Shown: positions 24,955 through 35,179 of the stretch, piece after piece
Layout of the letters: each line of letters begins with the position of its first letter
How positions within the stretch are numbered: the first letter of the stretch is position 1
DNA from: an uncultured Erysipelotrichaceae bacterium
GTDB lineage: Bacteria > Bacillota_I > Bacilli_A > Erysipelotrichales > Erysipelotrichaceae
DNA: 64,000 bases
NCBI GenBank assembly: GCA_945875435.1
Contig: CAMCKH010000006.1
Span: forward strand, 1-64,000
Direction of reading: 5' to 3'
The notes under the pieces: model-generated
What the model was told of the DNA's origin: nothing
Database searches by the model: none
What the model saw: only the letters and a program-made list of their open reading frames with translations
Made by a program: the position numbers and the translations under genes

Positions 24955-25697
24955 TTTTTATTCAAATTGTATAAATACAATCCACCTTTCATAACTAAAT
25001 CTCTATCACAATAATCAATTTCTTCACAATATCTTTTAATAAATTCAGACATACCACCTGCCACTATTACAAAAAGATTTTTATTAAAAATTTCTTTGAA
25101 TTTATCGATTAAATATTTAATCGATCCAACATAAGCATAAACTATTCCAGATTTTAAAGCATTTTTAGTATTTAATGCCAAAAATGAAACATCATTAGTA
25201 AAATCTATTTCTTCTAGTTGTTCCGCACTTTCAAATAAATTTTTAGCACCACTTTTAAGCCCAGGGAATATCAAACAATGTTTAACCTCTCCCTTATCAT
25301 CAATATGCATCATTGCACTGGCAGTTCCTAAAGATAAAGCCAACATTTCTTCTTTATTTATGTAATAACCGATACTAGCAATACAAAGCAAATCATTACC
25401 TAATTCGCTTTTAACTGTTTCGCTTAAAATTAAATTGGTGTTTATATTAGTATTAATGATAAAATACGAAATATTTAATTTAACTAATGCAGCTATAATC
25501 TTGCTATCAAAACTTGGAACTACCGAAATATAGACACACTCATCAACACTTTCTGTTGTCATTGATAAAATTGTTTTTATTTCTGATAAGAAATTATGAT
25601 TTCCTTTTGTATTGCTCTTATAAAAGGCGATTTGTTCATCGCCTTTATATATAGCATATTTAATATTAGTGTTACCTACATCAATAACTAATATCAT
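24951..25697 (-). CDS. coaX: Type III pantothenate kinase
   Basis: 248 residues. It has the ASKHA phosphate-1 motif LVIDVGNTNIKYAIYKG, the catalytic region GNDLLCIASIGYY, ALSLGTASAMMHIDDKGEV, GLKSGAKNLFESAEQL, and the adenosine motif VIVAGGMSEFI. It catalyses the first step of CoA synthesis and, unlike type I/II enzymes, is not feedback-inhibited by CoA. The usual GPD segment is replaced by GND. The start is one base from the nucleotidyltransferase stop. Confidence 0.93.
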   Translation of the reverse strand: MILVIDVGNTNIKYAIYKGDEQIAFYKSNTKGNHNFLSEIKTILSMTTESVDECVYISVVPSFDSKIIAALVKLNISYFIINTNINTNLILSETVKSELGNDLLCIASIGYYINKEEMLALSLGTASAMMHIDDKGEVKHCLIFPGLKSGAKNLFESAEQLEEIDFTNDVSFLALNTKNALKSGIVYAYVGSIKYLIDKFKEIFNKNLFVIVAGGMSEFIKRYCEEIDYCDRDLVMKGGLYLYNLNKK

Positions 25698-25698
25698 A

Positions 25699-26601
25699 TT
25701 AATCCCATAAATTATCAGGATATAAACCTTTTTCTTTATATTCTTTTATTTTTGCTTGAACTAACGGTTTATCTTCAATAAAAGTAACACCGAACCAAGA
25801 ATCAACACTGGTCAAAACTGAAACTTCAGCTTTTTTGTTTTTAATTAAATTACCGACATATACTGGTAAAAGTGCTTCGTATTTTAAAGGATTAGTTCTA
25901 ATCCCTGAAATAATTTCATCTTCAAATATTTGGTATACTTTATTAAATATATTAGGTTTAAAACCCCAAAAATTCATAGATACAACTTCTTCTCCAGAAA
26001 TTTCATTCCAATTATCATTTTCTGAATAAACAATTTTGTCATCTAATTTTTTAATTTCACTTATTTCTTTAATATCTGTTAAGAAATTGTTTTCAATTTT
26101 ACAAAGACCTCTAGTAACAGATCCGTGGTCACTTAAAGTATTAGCTAAATTATAACCAACCATAGCATAATTATTTTCATTTTTATTATCAATTAAAAAA
26201 TTATAAATCTTTTTAAAAGCATCTTTACCATAAAAATCATCTGCATTACATATCGCAAAAGGAACATCGACAAGATCTCTACAAGCAAGCAACGCATGAG
26301 ATGTACCCCAAGGTTTAACTCTATCGTTAGGAACGTTAATCCCCATAGGTAAATCTTTAATATCTTGGTAAGCATAAACTACTTCAATTTTATTTCTGAA
26401 TTTATGAACTAAATTATTTTCAAAAGCATCTTGATGCTCTTTCCTGATTATTAAAACAACTTTCTCAAATCCTGCTTCTATAGCATCAAAAATTGTAAAG
26501 TCAATTATAGCTTCATTATTTGTTCCAACCGTATCTATTTGTTTTAAACCACCATACCTAGAACCCATTCCTGCTGCTAAAATAACTAAAACTGGTTTCA
26601 T
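25699..26601 (-). CDS. Sugar-nucleotide nucleotidyltransferase
   Basis: 300 residues. The N-terminal Rossmann-like pyrophosphorylase motif is LVILAAGMGSRYGGLKQID; PFAICNADDFYG provides the metal-binding Asp, and VSMNFWGFKPNIFN the sugar-binding part. This group of NTP transferases is annotated only generally (NDP-sugar synthases, choline or phosphosugar substrates), so the substrate is not stated. It has an AAGGAG site with a normal leader and heads the coaX-maf operon. Confidence 0.8.
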   Translation of the reverse strand: MKPVLVILAAGMGSRYGGLKQIDTVGTNNEAIIDFTIFDAIEAGFEKVVLIIRKEHQDAFENNLVHKFRNKIEVVYAYQDIKDLPMGINVPNDRVKPWGTSHALLACRDLVDVPFAICNADDFYGKDAFKKIYNFLIDNKNENNYAMVGYNLANTLSDHGSVTRGLCKIENNFLTDIKEISEIKKLDDKIVYSENDNWNEISGEEVVSMNFWGFKPNIFNKVYQIFEDEIISGIRTNPLKYEALLPVYVGNLIKNKKAEVSVLTSVDSWFGVTFIEDKPLVQAKIKEYKEKGLYPDNLWD

Positions 26602-26741
26602 TTGTATTTAAACTCCTTTTTCTATTTATAGTAATAATATAACATTTTTTTCTAAAAAAATGTAGTTTTTAATTTGCATTATTAATTTTTTTTATATATA
26701 ATTTTAGCAGAGCAATATTAAGATTGCTAAAAGGATGGTTT

Positions 26742-28580
26742 ATGGAAATTAAAAAATTTAAAACTGAATCTAAAAGATTATTGGATTTAATGGCTAATTC
26801 AATATATACAAATAAAGATATATTTTTAAGAGAATTAATATCTAATGCTAGCGATGCCATTGATAAAAAAAGATATTTAGCACTCACAAATACCAATATC
26901 AATACTGATGATTTAAAAATAAATATCAACATAGATAAAGAAAATAGAATTATTACAATTAGCGATAATGGTATTGGTATGAGTGAAGAAGAACTTAATC
27001 AAAACTTGGGAACAATCGCTAAAAGCGGATCTTTTGAATTTAAAAAAGAATTAGATACCAATAGTAATGTGGATATTATAGGTCAATTTGGTGTTGGTTT
27101 TTATAGCAGTTATATGGTAGCTGATAAAATTGAAGTTATCAGTAAAAAATATGATTCTGATGATATTTATAAATTTATTTCAGAAAATGAAGAAGGATAT
27201 TTCATTGAAAAAATTAATCAAGATATTGATTTTAGCACTAAAATAATTTTAAAAATTAAGGAAAATAACCAAGATTTTGAATATGATAAATATTTAGATG
27301 AATACTATATTGAAACTTTAATTAAAAAATACTCTGACTTTATAAGTTATCCTATTTATCTTAAAAAGAACGATAAAGAAGAGATAATCAATACGATGAT
27401 TCCTTTGTGGAAAAAAGATAAAAAAGATATAAAAACTGAGGATTATGATAATTTTTATCTCAATAACTATTTTGATTTTGAAAAAACAATAAAAACACTT
27501 CATTACAAAATAGAAGGTAATTCTTCATATACAGCTTTAATTTTTATACCTTCAAAAGCTCCAAACAACTACTATAGTGCTGATTTTAAAACAGGAATTT
27601 CATTATACAGTAAAGGTGTATTTATTAAAGATAATGCACAAGAGTTAGTTTCTGATTACTTTAGATTTATTCGTGGAGTTATAGATAGCGAAGATTTAAA
27701 CCTTAATATTTCAAGAGAAATATTGCAAATAGATAATCAAGTAAATAATTTAAAAAAATCAATTGATAAAAAAATAAAAACCACTTTGGAAACAATGCTT
27801 AAAAACGAGAGAGAAGATTATGAAAAATTCTTTGATTCATTCGGTTTACAATTAAAGTATGGTTGTTATGAAAAATACGGGTTAAATAAAGATATTCTGA
27901 TTGATTTACTGTTATTTAAATCTAGCCATAACGATAAATACACCACTTTAAAAGAATATGTTGAAAGAATGAAGGAAAACCAAAAAGAAATTTATTTTGC
28001 GAGTGGTGATAATATTGACAATATCAAAAGATTGCCTCAATTAGAAAAAATATTAAATGAAGGTTATGAGGTGCTATATTTAAAAGATCATATTGATGAA
28101 TTCATGTTGGAAATTATCAAAAATTACGATAATAAAGAATTCAAATCAATAAATAAAGTCGAACTTTCACTTTTAAATGAAAAAGAACAAGAAATCATCA
28201 ATAAACAAAGTGAAGATAACAAAGATTTAATAAATAAATTAAAGGAATTATTAAAAGATAAAGTTAGTGATGTTAAATTATCTAATAAATTAATTTCTTA
28301 TCCGGTGTGCATAAGTAACGATGGAGATATTAGTATCGAAATGGAAAAAGTTTTAAAACAATATCAAAATCAAATAATAGATACCAAAAAAATATTAGAG
28401 ATAAATCCAAATCATGACATATTTAATTCGCTTTTAAAAGCTTATGAAAATAATGAAAATCTTGATGACTATGCTTATCTTTTGTACAATCAAGCACTTT
28501 TAATAGAAGGATTGGAGCTTGAAGATGTATATGAATTCAATAAAATATTAAATAAAATTATTTTAAAATCTATAAAATAA
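26742..28580 (+). CDS. htpG: Chaperone protein HtpG (Hsp90)
   Basis: 612 residues from ATG 26742, which follows AAAAGGA; the longer frame uses a TTG inside that site. N-terminal GHKL ATPase motifs: LRELISNASDAIDK (catalytic Glu), ISDNGIGMSEEEL, GTIAKSGS and IGQFGVGFYSSYMV. The middle domain has RGVIDSEDLNLNISREILQ, whose Arg contacts the ATP phosphate. A dimerisation domain ends the protein. It is a general ATP-dependent folding chaperone. The gene stands alone between divergent and convergent neighbours. No CIRCE operator is seen. Confidence 0.96.
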   Translation: MEIKKFKTESKRLLDLMANSIYTNKDIFLRELISNASDAIDKKRYLALTNTNINTDDLKININIDKENRIITISDNGIGMSEEELNQNLGTIAKSGSFEFKKELDTNSNVDIIGQFGVGFYSSYMVADKIEVISKKYDSDDIYKFISENEEGYFIEKINQDIDFSTKIILKIKENNQDFEYDKYLDEYYIETLIKKYSDFISYPIYLKKNDKEEIINTMIPLWKKDKKDIKTEDYDNFYLNNYFDFEKTIKTLHYKIEGNSSYTALIFIPSKAPNNYYSADFKTGISLYSKGVFIKDNAQELVSDYFRFIRGVIDSEDLNLNISREILQIDNQVNNLKKSIDKKIKTTLETMLKNEREDYEKFFDSFGLQLKYGCYEKYGLNKDILIDLLLFKSSHNDKYTTLKEYVERMKENQKEIYFASGDNIDNIKRLPQLEKILNEGYEVLYLKDHIDEFMLEIIKNYDNKEFKSINKVELSLLNEKEQEIINKQSEDNKDLINKLKELLKDKVSDVKLSNKLISYPVCISNDGDISIEMEKVLKQYQNQIIDTKKILEINPNHDIFNSLLKAYENNENLDDYAYLLYNQALLIEGLELEDVYEFNKILNKIILKSIK

Positions 28581-28606
28581 AAACTGTCATTAGACAGTTT
28601 TTTATT
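28579..28606. terminator. Bidirectional terminator between htpG and greA
   Basis: AAAACTGTC/GACAGTTTT stem with T run; it overlaps the greA stop and serves both converging genes. Confidence 0.75.
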
Positions 28607-29075
28607 TAATAGATAAGATTTTAACATTATATGGTTTTTTAACTTTAACTTCGCAAATATCGCCAATCTTTTTATCTTTGATAGCTTTTGCGAGTGGTGT
28701 ATCGTTACTTAATTTACCATTTAAAGGATCTGCTTCAACAAAACCTACAATCAAATATGTAGATATTTCACGAGTATCCAACTCTTCAATAGTTACTCTA
28801 GATCCATCTCTTACATATAAAACACCACCCTTACTTTCCTCAAATTTAATAATTTCGGCGTTTTGTAGTTGTTCTTCTATTTGTTTAATTCTTCCTTCGA
28901 CCCAAGCCTGTCTATCTCTGGCTGCATCATAGTCAGCATTTTCACTTAAATCCCCTTGAGATCTTGCTTCTTTCAAATCTTCAAGATATTGAGGTCTTTC
29001 AACATTAATTAAATGATTAAGTTCTACTTCTAATTCGTTTTTACCAATCTCTGTTAATAATATTTTTTCTGCCAT
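28602..29075 (-). CDS. greA: Transcript cleavage factor GreA
   Basis: 157 residues, full length. The N-terminal antiparallel coiled coil carries the tip acidic residues (ARSQGDLSENADYDAARDRQ, with ENADY) that bring Mg2+ to the polymerase active site. The C-terminal FKBP-like domain includes VGFVEADPLNGKLSNDTPLA. It rescues backtracked RNA polymerase. GGAGGAAG precedes the ATG. It follows udk by 20 bases. Confidence 0.96.
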   Translation of the reverse strand: MAEKILLTEIGKNELEVELNHLINVERPQYLEDLKEARSQGDLSENADYDAARDRQAWVEGRIKQIEEQLQNAEIIKFEESKGGVLYVRDGSRVTIEELDTREISTYLIVGFVEADPLNGKLSNDTPLAKAIKDKKIGDICEVKVKKPYNVKILSIK

Positions 29076-29095
29076 ACTTCCTCCAAGTCAATAAA

Positions 29096-29725
29096 TTATA
29101 ACATTTTTTTATTTATTATACTATTAATTTTTGTGCATATTAAATCAATAGCCACAACATTGCTTGAACCTTCGGGTATAATTATATCAGCATTTCTCTT
29201 GCTAGGTTCCACGAATCTTTCGTGCATTGGTTTTACAACACTGCAATACTGTTTAACAACACTTTCAATATTTCTACCCCTCTCTTTGCAGTCCCTAAGA
29301 AGTCTTCTAATAAATCTAATATCAGACTCTGTATCTACAAAGATTTTAATATCAAGCATATTTCTAATTTTTTCATCTTCTAAAACAAACAAACCCTCTA
29401 AAATAATAACATCGATAGGATTTATCACTTCGTACTTATCACTTCTATTATATATTTTAAAATCATAAGTAGGTTTTTTAATTGGTCTTTTTTCAATCAA
29501 TTCATTAAGATGATTTATTAATAAATCATGATCGAAAGCTAAAGGATGATCATAATTAATAAGCAATCTTTCTTCAAAACCTAAATCGCTACGATCACAA
29601 TAATAATCATCTTCTTTAATAATAGCAACCGAATTAGTTTTTTTAAATGTTTCCATTATTGAATTAGAAATCGAGGTTTTACCACTAGCACTTCCACCTG
29701 CTATACCAATTAAAATAGTTTTCAT
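29096..29725 (-). CDS. udk: Uridine kinase
   Basis: 209 residues. Walker A GIAGGSASGKTSIS; KEDDYYCDRSDLGFEERL and NYDHPLAFDHDLLINHL bind the nucleoside; IILEGLFVLEDEKIRNML and RDCKERGRN form the lid. It phosphorylates uridine and cytidine in pyrimidine salvage. The gene lies between mltG and greA, the classical order in Firmicutes (mltG-udk-greA). Confidence 0.95.
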   Translation of the reverse strand: MKTILIGIAGGSASGKTSISNSIMETFKKTNSVAIIKEDDYYCDRSDLGFEERLLINYDHPLAFDHDLLINHLNELIEKRPIKKPTYDFKIYNRSDKYEVINPIDVIILEGLFVLEDEKIRNMLDIKIFVDTESDIRFIRRLLRDCKERGRNIESVVKQYCSVVKPMHERFVEPSKRNADIIIPEGSSNVVAIDLICTKINSIINKKML

Positions 29726-30780
29726 TATTTACACTCCTTACTTACATATTTACAGTAATTGTGTTCATGTTCTTGAAGATCTTTAGCAAAATATGTTTTA
29801 CCTTCTAAATCACCTACAAAATAAAGATAATCAGTTTTATTAGGATTTAAAACTGCAGCAATCGCATCTTCCCCAGGATTAACTATCGGTCCTGGTGGTA
29901 ATCCGTAATTTTGATATGTATCATAAGGGTCGTTATAATTTAAGTTATACTCACAATTTTCCCAAGAGTCTTCTCTTTCTTGGTTGATTACATAGCATCT
30001 TGTAACAGACGATTCTAAACGCATACCTCTTTCTAAACGATTATAAAAAACCCCTGCAATTGTTTTCATATCTTCAAACGATCCACTTTCATATTGAACG
30101 ATTGAAGCTAATGTTAAAATGTCATGAAAACTTAACGGACTCTTATTTATATCATCTAGATATTTTTGATAGATATAATTAGTTTGATCAAGTAATTTTC
30201 TTGTAACCTCCTCTTTATTGGTGTTACGATAAAATTCATAAGTATTTGGAGATAAATAACCTTCTAATAAAATTTTTACATTTTTATTTATAGGATCATG
30301 TGTTAAGAATGGATAGTCTTTCATAAAATTATTATAGACTTCTTTATCATTCCAATACATCATCAACTCTTCATAGTTTAAATTAGTATTGTTTTCAAAT
30401 TTTCTAGCTATATGTTTATTCCAATCACCTTCTACAAAAGTCAATAATACCGTTTCATCTTCAACAATATTTTCAATATTACTTATGTAATTTATTGTAT
30501 CTATAAGATTTAAGTTTTGCGGAATGATAAAATTACCTTTAACAATTTTTTGGTCGCTTTTTGAAAATTTTAAATAAGCATAAGCGATTTTTTCGCTTTT
30601 GATTAAATTATTTTCTTTAAGTAGCTTTAAGGTTTCTTTCGTATTTTCTTCAACTGTAATATAAATTTCTTTATCATTTTTAACCGGAACAAATATAAAA
30701 TAGCTGATAAAAAAGATAAAATTTAAAATTATTAATAAAATCACTAATGGAAGCAACACATTATTCTTCTTGCGTTTCAT
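29725..30780 (-). CDS. mltG: Endolytic murein transglycosylase MltG
   Basis: 351 residues. One N-terminal membrane helix (VLLPLVILLIILNFIFFISY), a LysM-like part, then the YceG catalytic region: LEGYLSPNTYEFYRN, TLASIVQYESGSFEDMKTIA (catalytic Glu in this stretch), GVFYNRLERGMRLESSVT and YNTYGLPPGPI-type end with NYGLPPGPIVNPGEDAI. It cleaves nascent glycan strands at the outer membrane face and fixes their length. It overlaps DUF1292 by 20 bases and udk by one. Confidence 0.93.
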   Translation of the reverse strand: MKRKKNNVLLPLVILLIILNFIFFISYFIFVPVKNDKEIYITVEENTKETLKLLKENNLIKSEKIAYAYLKFSKSDQKIVKGNFIIPQNLNLIDTINYISNIENIVEDETVLLTFVEGDWNKHIARKFENNTNLNYEELMMYWNDKEVYNNFMKDYPFLTHDPINKNVKILLEGYLSPNTYEFYRNTNKEEVTRKLLDQTNYIYQKYLDDINKSPLSFHDILTLASIVQYESGSFEDMKTIAGVFYNRLERGMRLESSVTRCYVINQEREDSWENCEYNLNYNDPYDTYQNYGLPPGPIVNPGEDAIAAVLNPNKTDYLYFVGDLEGKTYFAKDLQEHEHNYCKYVSKECK

Positions 30781-30997
30781 AGTATTCCTCCATAATTTCT
30801 TCTGCCTTAGCTAAAATCTTATCATCTTCAACTAGTTTAATTACACCGCTAGGTTCATCATATTCTACCAAAATAGCATCATCACCTTCATCTAATAAAG
30901 CATAGTTTTTACCTGTATCTTCATCAATAAAAGTAAACAATATTTCGTAATTAAACTCTTTTCCATCTTGATTTATAATAGTTATTTTATTTTCCAC
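30761..30997 (-). CDS. DUF1292 (YrzB-like) protein
   Basis: 78 acidic residues: ITIINQDGKEFNYEILFTFI, then GKNYALLDEGDDAILVEY and a helical acidic end. The IT...G.E..YE....F.....YA.. pattern is DUF1292, a small conserved protein always found between ruvX and mltG in Firmicutes. Its function is unknown. It overlaps ruvX by 11 bases. Confidence 0.88.
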   Translation of the reverse strand: MENKITIINQDGKEFNYEILFTFIDEDTGKNYALLDEGDDAILVEYDEPSGVIKLVEDDKILAKAEEIMEEYYETQEE

Positions 30998-31421
30998 TGT
31001 TTTTCCTCTTTGAATCTAAATATGACTGTAATATTTCTCTAGCAGCCATACTATCAACCTTTTCTTTTCTATCTTTTCTTTTCATCCCTAAATTAATCAT
31101 CATTTTTTCAGATTGAAGACTTGTGAGTCTTTCATCAATCAAAATAACATTCACGCCAGGTCTTTCTTCTTCAATAACTCTTTTAAATTCAATTGAAATT
31201 TCAGCTCTAACTCCCAAATCTCCATTCATATGTTTCGGAAGACCTAAGCATATTTCTTTTAATTGGTATTCATCAATATAATCCAAAACCTTATCGACAG
31301 CCGCATCATAATCTTCACTTTGAAATCTAAAAGTTTCTCTCATTGTTGCGATTTTTTCACCACTATCACTAATAGCTATTCCTAAAGTTTTACTCCCTAA
31401 ATCAAGTCCTAAAATTCTCAT
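30987..31421 (-). CDS. ruvX: Putative pre-16S rRNA nuclease YqgF/RuvX
   Basis: 144 residues. RNase H-like fold: [20 protein letters not shown] with the first catalytic Asp, [34 protein letters not shown] motif ([12 protein letters not shown]), and [14 protein letters not shown] near the end. It completes 5' processing of 16S rRNA. It overlaps ireB by four bases in the alaS operon. Confidence 0.93.
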   Translation of the reverse strand: MRILGLDLGSKTLGIAISDSGEKIATMRETFRFQSEDYDAAVDKVLDYIDEYQLKEICLGLPKHMNGDLGVRAEISIEFKRVIEEERPGVNVILIDERLTSLQSEKMMINLGMKRKDRKEKVDSMAAREILQSYLDSKRKNSGK

Positions 31422-31675
31422 TTTTTACTTAAATAATTACGAACTAATTCTTCAATTATTTCATACCTTTCAATTGTTTTAATTAAATTCCTAGCTCCTT
31501 TATGACTAGAAATATAAGCGGGATCATTTGATATAAGATAACCAGTTAATTGATTTATTGGATTATATCCTTTTTCTACCAATGCATCAGATACGTTATT
31601 AAGCAAACTTTTAATATACTCTTCTTTAAATTCTTGTTTACTAAACGAAACAGTATCGTTATATTTATCAACCAT
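31418..31675 (-). CDS. ireB: IreB family regulatory protein (DUF965)
   Basis: 85 residues from ATG 31675, which has AGGAGGT upstream (the frame runs to 31693 without a site). [19 protein letters not shown], then [20 protein letters not shown] and [20 protein letters not shown] are the conserved blocks. In Enterococcus faecalis IreB is phosphorylated by the PASTA kinase IreK and lowers cephalosporin resistance. The two Thr residues near the N-terminus used there are only partly represented here (DTVSFS). Lies four bases beyond alaS. Confidence 0.92.
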   Translation of the reverse strand: MVDKYNDTVSFSKQEFKEEYIKSLLNNVSDALVEKGYNPINQLTGYLISNDPAYISSHKGARNLIKTIERYEIIEELVRNYLSKK

Positions 31676-31679
31676 ATTT

Positions 31680-34277
31680 TTACCTCCTAACAATTTCTTT
31701 AAATTTGTTTATAAGTTTATTATAATCTTTTTCATTACTACTTCCCATAGCGATATCATTTTTTCCGCCACCTTTTCCGTTTATTACAAGAGAAATTTCT
31801 TTTAAAATATCATTTGCAGCAAAATTATTTTTATCACTATATACTAAATAATTAATTTTTTCATTATTTAATTGATAAATTAAAACCAACACATCTTTGA
31901 CTTTATTTTTAAGATTATTAATGAATGTTTTTAAATCCATACCTTCATTTAATTCTTTAATCAAATAATTGTTTACATCATTCACCACATCATTCTTAAA
32001 AGAATTAGAAAGTAGATTAAAGTATGTATTTTCTAAATCATTATATTTTTTAAGAAGTGCATTATTATTGCTTATTAAACTATCCAACTTATCCTTAATG
32101 GCAGTTTCGTTTTTGATTTTTAAACTATCAATAGTTTCATTAATAATTCTTTCTTTATTTCTAATAATTTCATACGCTTCTAATTTTGTAGCTAATTGTA
32201 TTCTTCTTATACCAGAACCAACAGATTCCTCAGAAATTATTTTAAACATTGATAATTCAGCTGTGTTTTTTGCGTGTGTTCCACCACAAAACTCTTTTGA
32301 AAATTCACCAATACAAACAACTCTAACTTCATCTTCATATTTTTCATCAAATAAAGCAATAGCATTTTCTTTTTTTGCAAGCTCTATTGGCAAAACTTTA
32401 GTATAAATATCAGTAGCTTTATTTATTTCAATATTTACTATATTTTCAATTTCTTCTAATTGCTTTGTTGTGATTTTTTCAAAATGAGAAAAATCAAATC
32501 TAGCATATTTATCAGATACAAAAGATCCTGCTTGAGATATATGATTGCCCAAAACATCTCTCAAAGCACTATGCAATAAATGAACTGCACTATGATTAGA
32601 TCGTATCTTAACCCTTCTATCAAAATCAATTTCTAAAGTTACGATATCACCTTCTCTAATAGATCCTGATATCACTTCTACATAATGAATATATTGACCA
32701 TTAACTGATTTTTTAACATCTAAAACCTTCAAATTACAATTATCACTATAAATAATTCCAGTATCAGCAACTTGCCCACCACTTTCAGCATAAAAACAAG
32801 ATTTATCAAAAATAATAGCACCGTAATTATCAAAACTTTCTACAAATTGATTATCTTTTAATAACTTTTTAACAGTTGCATCAGTTTTATATTCCTCATA
32901 ACCGACAAATACAAAATCATCAGTATATTCAAGTAAATCTTTTGATTGATTTTGAAGAGATTCTGCACCATTTCTATTGCTTCTTGCGAGTTCTTTTTGT
33001 CTATTCATGCATTTTTCAAAACCTTCATAATCAATCTCTAAACCTTTTTCAGTTGCGATTTCATAAGTTATTTCTTTAGGGAAACCATAGGTATCGTATA
33101 ATTTAAAAATTACTTCGCCTTTCAAAAAACCATTTGCTTTTAATATTTCTTCTTCTAATAATTTTTCACCATTTTTTAAAGTTAAATTGAAAGTTTCTTC
33201 TTCTTTTTTAATTTGATTTTTAATAAATTCTTTCCTTTCAGAAATATTTGGATAAAAATCTTTCATTATCATAACAACCACATCAACAAGTTCAAAAAGA
33301 TAAGGCTTAACAATACCTATTTTATGAGCATATCTGATTGCTCTTCTAATTACTCGTCTTAAAACATATCCTCTTCCTTCATTCGAGAAAAGTGCACCAT
33401 CAGCTAATGCAAATGTTACAGTTCTGATATGATCTGCAATAACTCTATAAGCCATTTTATACTCGTTATCATAAGGGTAAGATGAAACGGTTTTTACTTT
33501 ATCAATAATAGGACTGAATAAATCACTATCAAAATTAGTTTCAGCATCTTGAACTAAAGCAACTAACCTTTCAAGCCCCATTCCTGTATCGATATTTTTT
33601 TGAGGTAATTCTTTAAAATCTTTACGTTCAACACCTTCTTTAGCGTCGTATTGAGAAAAAACAACATTCCAAACCTCAATATATCTATCATTTTCAAGTT
33701 CTTCAAAAAATAACTTTTCACCTAAATTTTGAGGATCATATTTTTCTCCTCTATCATAAAAAATTTCTGAATCAGGTCCGCTTGGTCCTTCTCCTATTTG
33801 CCAATAATTGTTATAAGTTTTTAAAATACGATTTGGATTTAATCCTATTTTATTTACCCAGATATCATAAGCCTCATCGTCATCAGGATAAATAGTTACA
33901 TATATTCTATCTTTTTCAAATCCTATCCATTCTTCTGAAGTTAAAAATTCCCAAGCATACTTTAATGCATCTTCTTTAAAATAATCACCGATACTAAAAT
34001 TACCAAGCATTTCAAAAAAAGTATGGTGTCTTGCGGTTTTACCAACATTTTCAATATCATTAGTTCTAATTGATTTTTGAGCGTTGCATATTCTGTTATT
34101 TCTAGGTTTTTCTCTACCATCAAAATATTTTTTAAGAGCTGCAACACCAGCATTTATCCAAAGCAAAGTTGGATCATTTATTGGAACAAGACTAGCTCCT
34201 GGTTCTATCATATGTCCTTTTGACGCAAAATAATCCAAAAACATTTGTCTAATTTGATTACCACTTAATTTTCTCAT
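31680..34277 (-). CDS. alaS: Alanyl-tRNA synthetase
   Basis: 865 residues from ATG 34277 with AGGAGG upstream. Class II core ([52 protein letters not shown]), tRNA-recognition part, then the editing domain with zinc ligands [11 protein letters not shown] (HxxxH) and CGGTHAKNT, and the C-Ala oligomerisation region. It charges tRNA-Ala. Expression is controlled by the T-box leader upstream; the operon continues into ireB, ruvX, DUF1292, mltG and udk. Confidence 0.97.
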   Translation of the reverse strand: MRKLSGNQIRQMFLDYFASKGHMIEPGASLVPINDPTLLWINAGVAALKKYFDGREKPRNNRICNAQKSIRTNDIENVGKTARHHTFFEMLGNFSIGDYFKEDALKYAWEFLTSEEWIGFEKDRIYVTIYPDDDEAYDIWVNKIGLNPNRILKTYNNYWQIGEGPSGPDSEIFYDRGEKYDPQNLGEKLFFEELENDRYIEVWNVVFSQYDAKEGVERKDFKELPQKNIDTGMGLERLVALVQDAETNFDSDLFSPIIDKVKTVSSYPYDNEYKMAYRVIADHIRTVTFALADGALFSNEGRGYVLRRVIRRAIRYAHKIGIVKPYLFELVDVVVMIMKDFYPNISERKEFIKNQIKKEEETFNLTLKNGEKLLEEEILKANGFLKGEVIFKLYDTYGFPKEITYEIATEKGLEIDYEGFEKCMNRQKELARSNRNGAESLQNQSKDLLEYTDDFVFVGYEEYKTDATVKKLLKDNQFVESFDNYGAIIFDKSCFYAESGGQVADTGIIYSDNCNLKVLDVKKSVNGQYIHYVEVISGSIREGDIVTLEIDFDRRVKIRSNHSAVHLLHSALRDVLGNHISQAGSFVSDKYARFDFSHFEKITTKQLEEIENIVNIEINKATDIYTKVLPIELAKKENAIALFDEKYEDEVRVVCIGEFSKEFCGGTHAKNTAELSMFKIISEESVGSGIRRIQLATKLEAYEIIRNKERIINETIDSLKIKNETAIKDKLDSLISNNNALLKKYNDLENTYFNLLSNSFKNDVVNDVNNYLIKELNEGMDLKTFINNLKNKVKDVLVLIYQLNNEKINYLVYSDKNNFAANDILKEISLVINGKGGGKNDIAMGSSNEKDYNKLINKFKEIVRR

Positions 34278-34476
34278 TTTTCCTCCTAACAATTAAAAAA
34301 GTGATACTAGGGCGAATTACGCGGTACCACCTAATTTATTACTCGAAACTTTAACGCAGTTAACGTTGATTTTTAATCAATCTAATATTGTAGCTTCAAT
34401 TGAAACATTATATTGCCTTACACCAACACAACTCGCTTTGATAATGAAATTCAATTTACTCATCAATACTACGAAC
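34278..34476 (-). promoter_or_regulatory. T-box leader of alaS (Ala specifier)
   Basis: The T-box sequence AGGTGGTACCGCG lies at 34320-34332 (minus strand). A terminator (GTGGTAC pairing with GTATCAC, 34301-34330, then a T run) competes with the antiterminator. The likely specifier codon is GCT at 34392-34394 (Ala). A TATAAT box at 34483-34488 provides the promoter. Uncharged tRNA-Ala should allow read-through. Confidence 0.9.
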
Positions 34477-34555
34477 AATACTATTATAACATATTTCAAT
34501 CAAATGAACAGCACACAAAGTCATTTTACCTTACAAACCTAAGGTCTGAAGAATT

Positions 34556-35131
34556 TTAGCTACTTTTATTTAAAATTTTATTTTTAATAATTTCACCAAT
34601 TTCTTCCGTAGCTTTTTCTATCGATTGATTACAAACTACATAATTATATAAATTGGTTTCAGAAATTTCACGATTAGCTTTTTCTAAGCGTTTAAAAATA
34701 ACTTCATCAGATTCAGTTTTTCTATTTCTTATCCTTTTTTCAAGTTCTTCTATACTAGGCGGTATCAAAAATATACTCAAAGCATCTTTACACTTAGATA
34801 ATACCTGTTTTGCTCCTTCAACTTCTATCTCTAACAAAACATTAAATCCTTCTTCTCTTTTTCTTTCTACAAAATCTTTTGGAGTACCATAATAATTTCC
34901 TACAAAATTAGCATATTCTAAGAAATTATCTTCTTTTATTTTTTCTAAAAATTCTTTTTCATCCACAAAAAAATAATTAACACCATTTTGTTCACCATTT
35001 CTAGCTTTTCTGGTTGTCATACTAATAGAATATATTAAATTTAAATCTTGATTTTTCATCAATTCTTTAATAACAGTACCCTTGCCGACACCACTTGGTC
35101 CACTTATTACAATTAAAAGTCCTTTTTTCAT
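34556..35131 (-). CDS. gmk: Guanylate kinase
   Basis: 191 residues. P-loop LLIVISGPSGVGKGTVI; GMP-binding SMTTRKARNGEQNGVNYFFV; DFVERKREEGFNVLLEIEVE, then lid and C-terminal helix. Converts GMP to GDP. A TATATT/TATTAT box lies 7-9 bases before the ATG with no ribosome site, so the mRNA is probably leaderless. It diverges from rqcH. Confidence 0.95.
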   Translation of the reverse strand: MKKGLLIVISGPSGVGKGTVIKELMKNQDLNLIYSISMTTRKARNGEQNGVNYFFVDEKEFLEKIKEDNFLEYANFVGNYYGTPKDFVERKREEGFNVLLEIEVEGAKQVLSKCKDALSIFLIPPSIEELEKRIRNRKTESDEVIFKRLEKANREISETNLYNYVVCNQSIEKATEEIGEIIKNKILNKSS

Positions 35132-35138
35132 ATTAGCA

Positions 35139-35146
35139 ATAATATA
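35139..35146 (-). promoter_or_regulatory. -10 box for gmk, leaderless-type
   Basis: TATATTAT on the minus strand, 7-9 bases before the gmk ATG at 35131. It faces away from the rqcH box at 35168. Confidence 0.45.
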
Positions 35147-35167
35147 TCACATTTTTTATTTTTAAGG

Positions 35168-35173
35168 TATAAT
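35168..35173 (+). promoter_or_regulatory. -10 box for rqcH, leaderless-type
   Basis: TATAAT ends six bases before the ATG at 35180; only T residues lie between, so no ribosome site is possible. Confidence 0.5.
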
Positions 35174-35179
35174 TTTTTT

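Noticed and set aside
31969..32406. 145-codon plus-strand frame inside alaS
   Set aside because: Shadow of alaS; no start signal and a Ser/Leu/Phe-rich composition as expected from the complement of AT-rich coding DNA.
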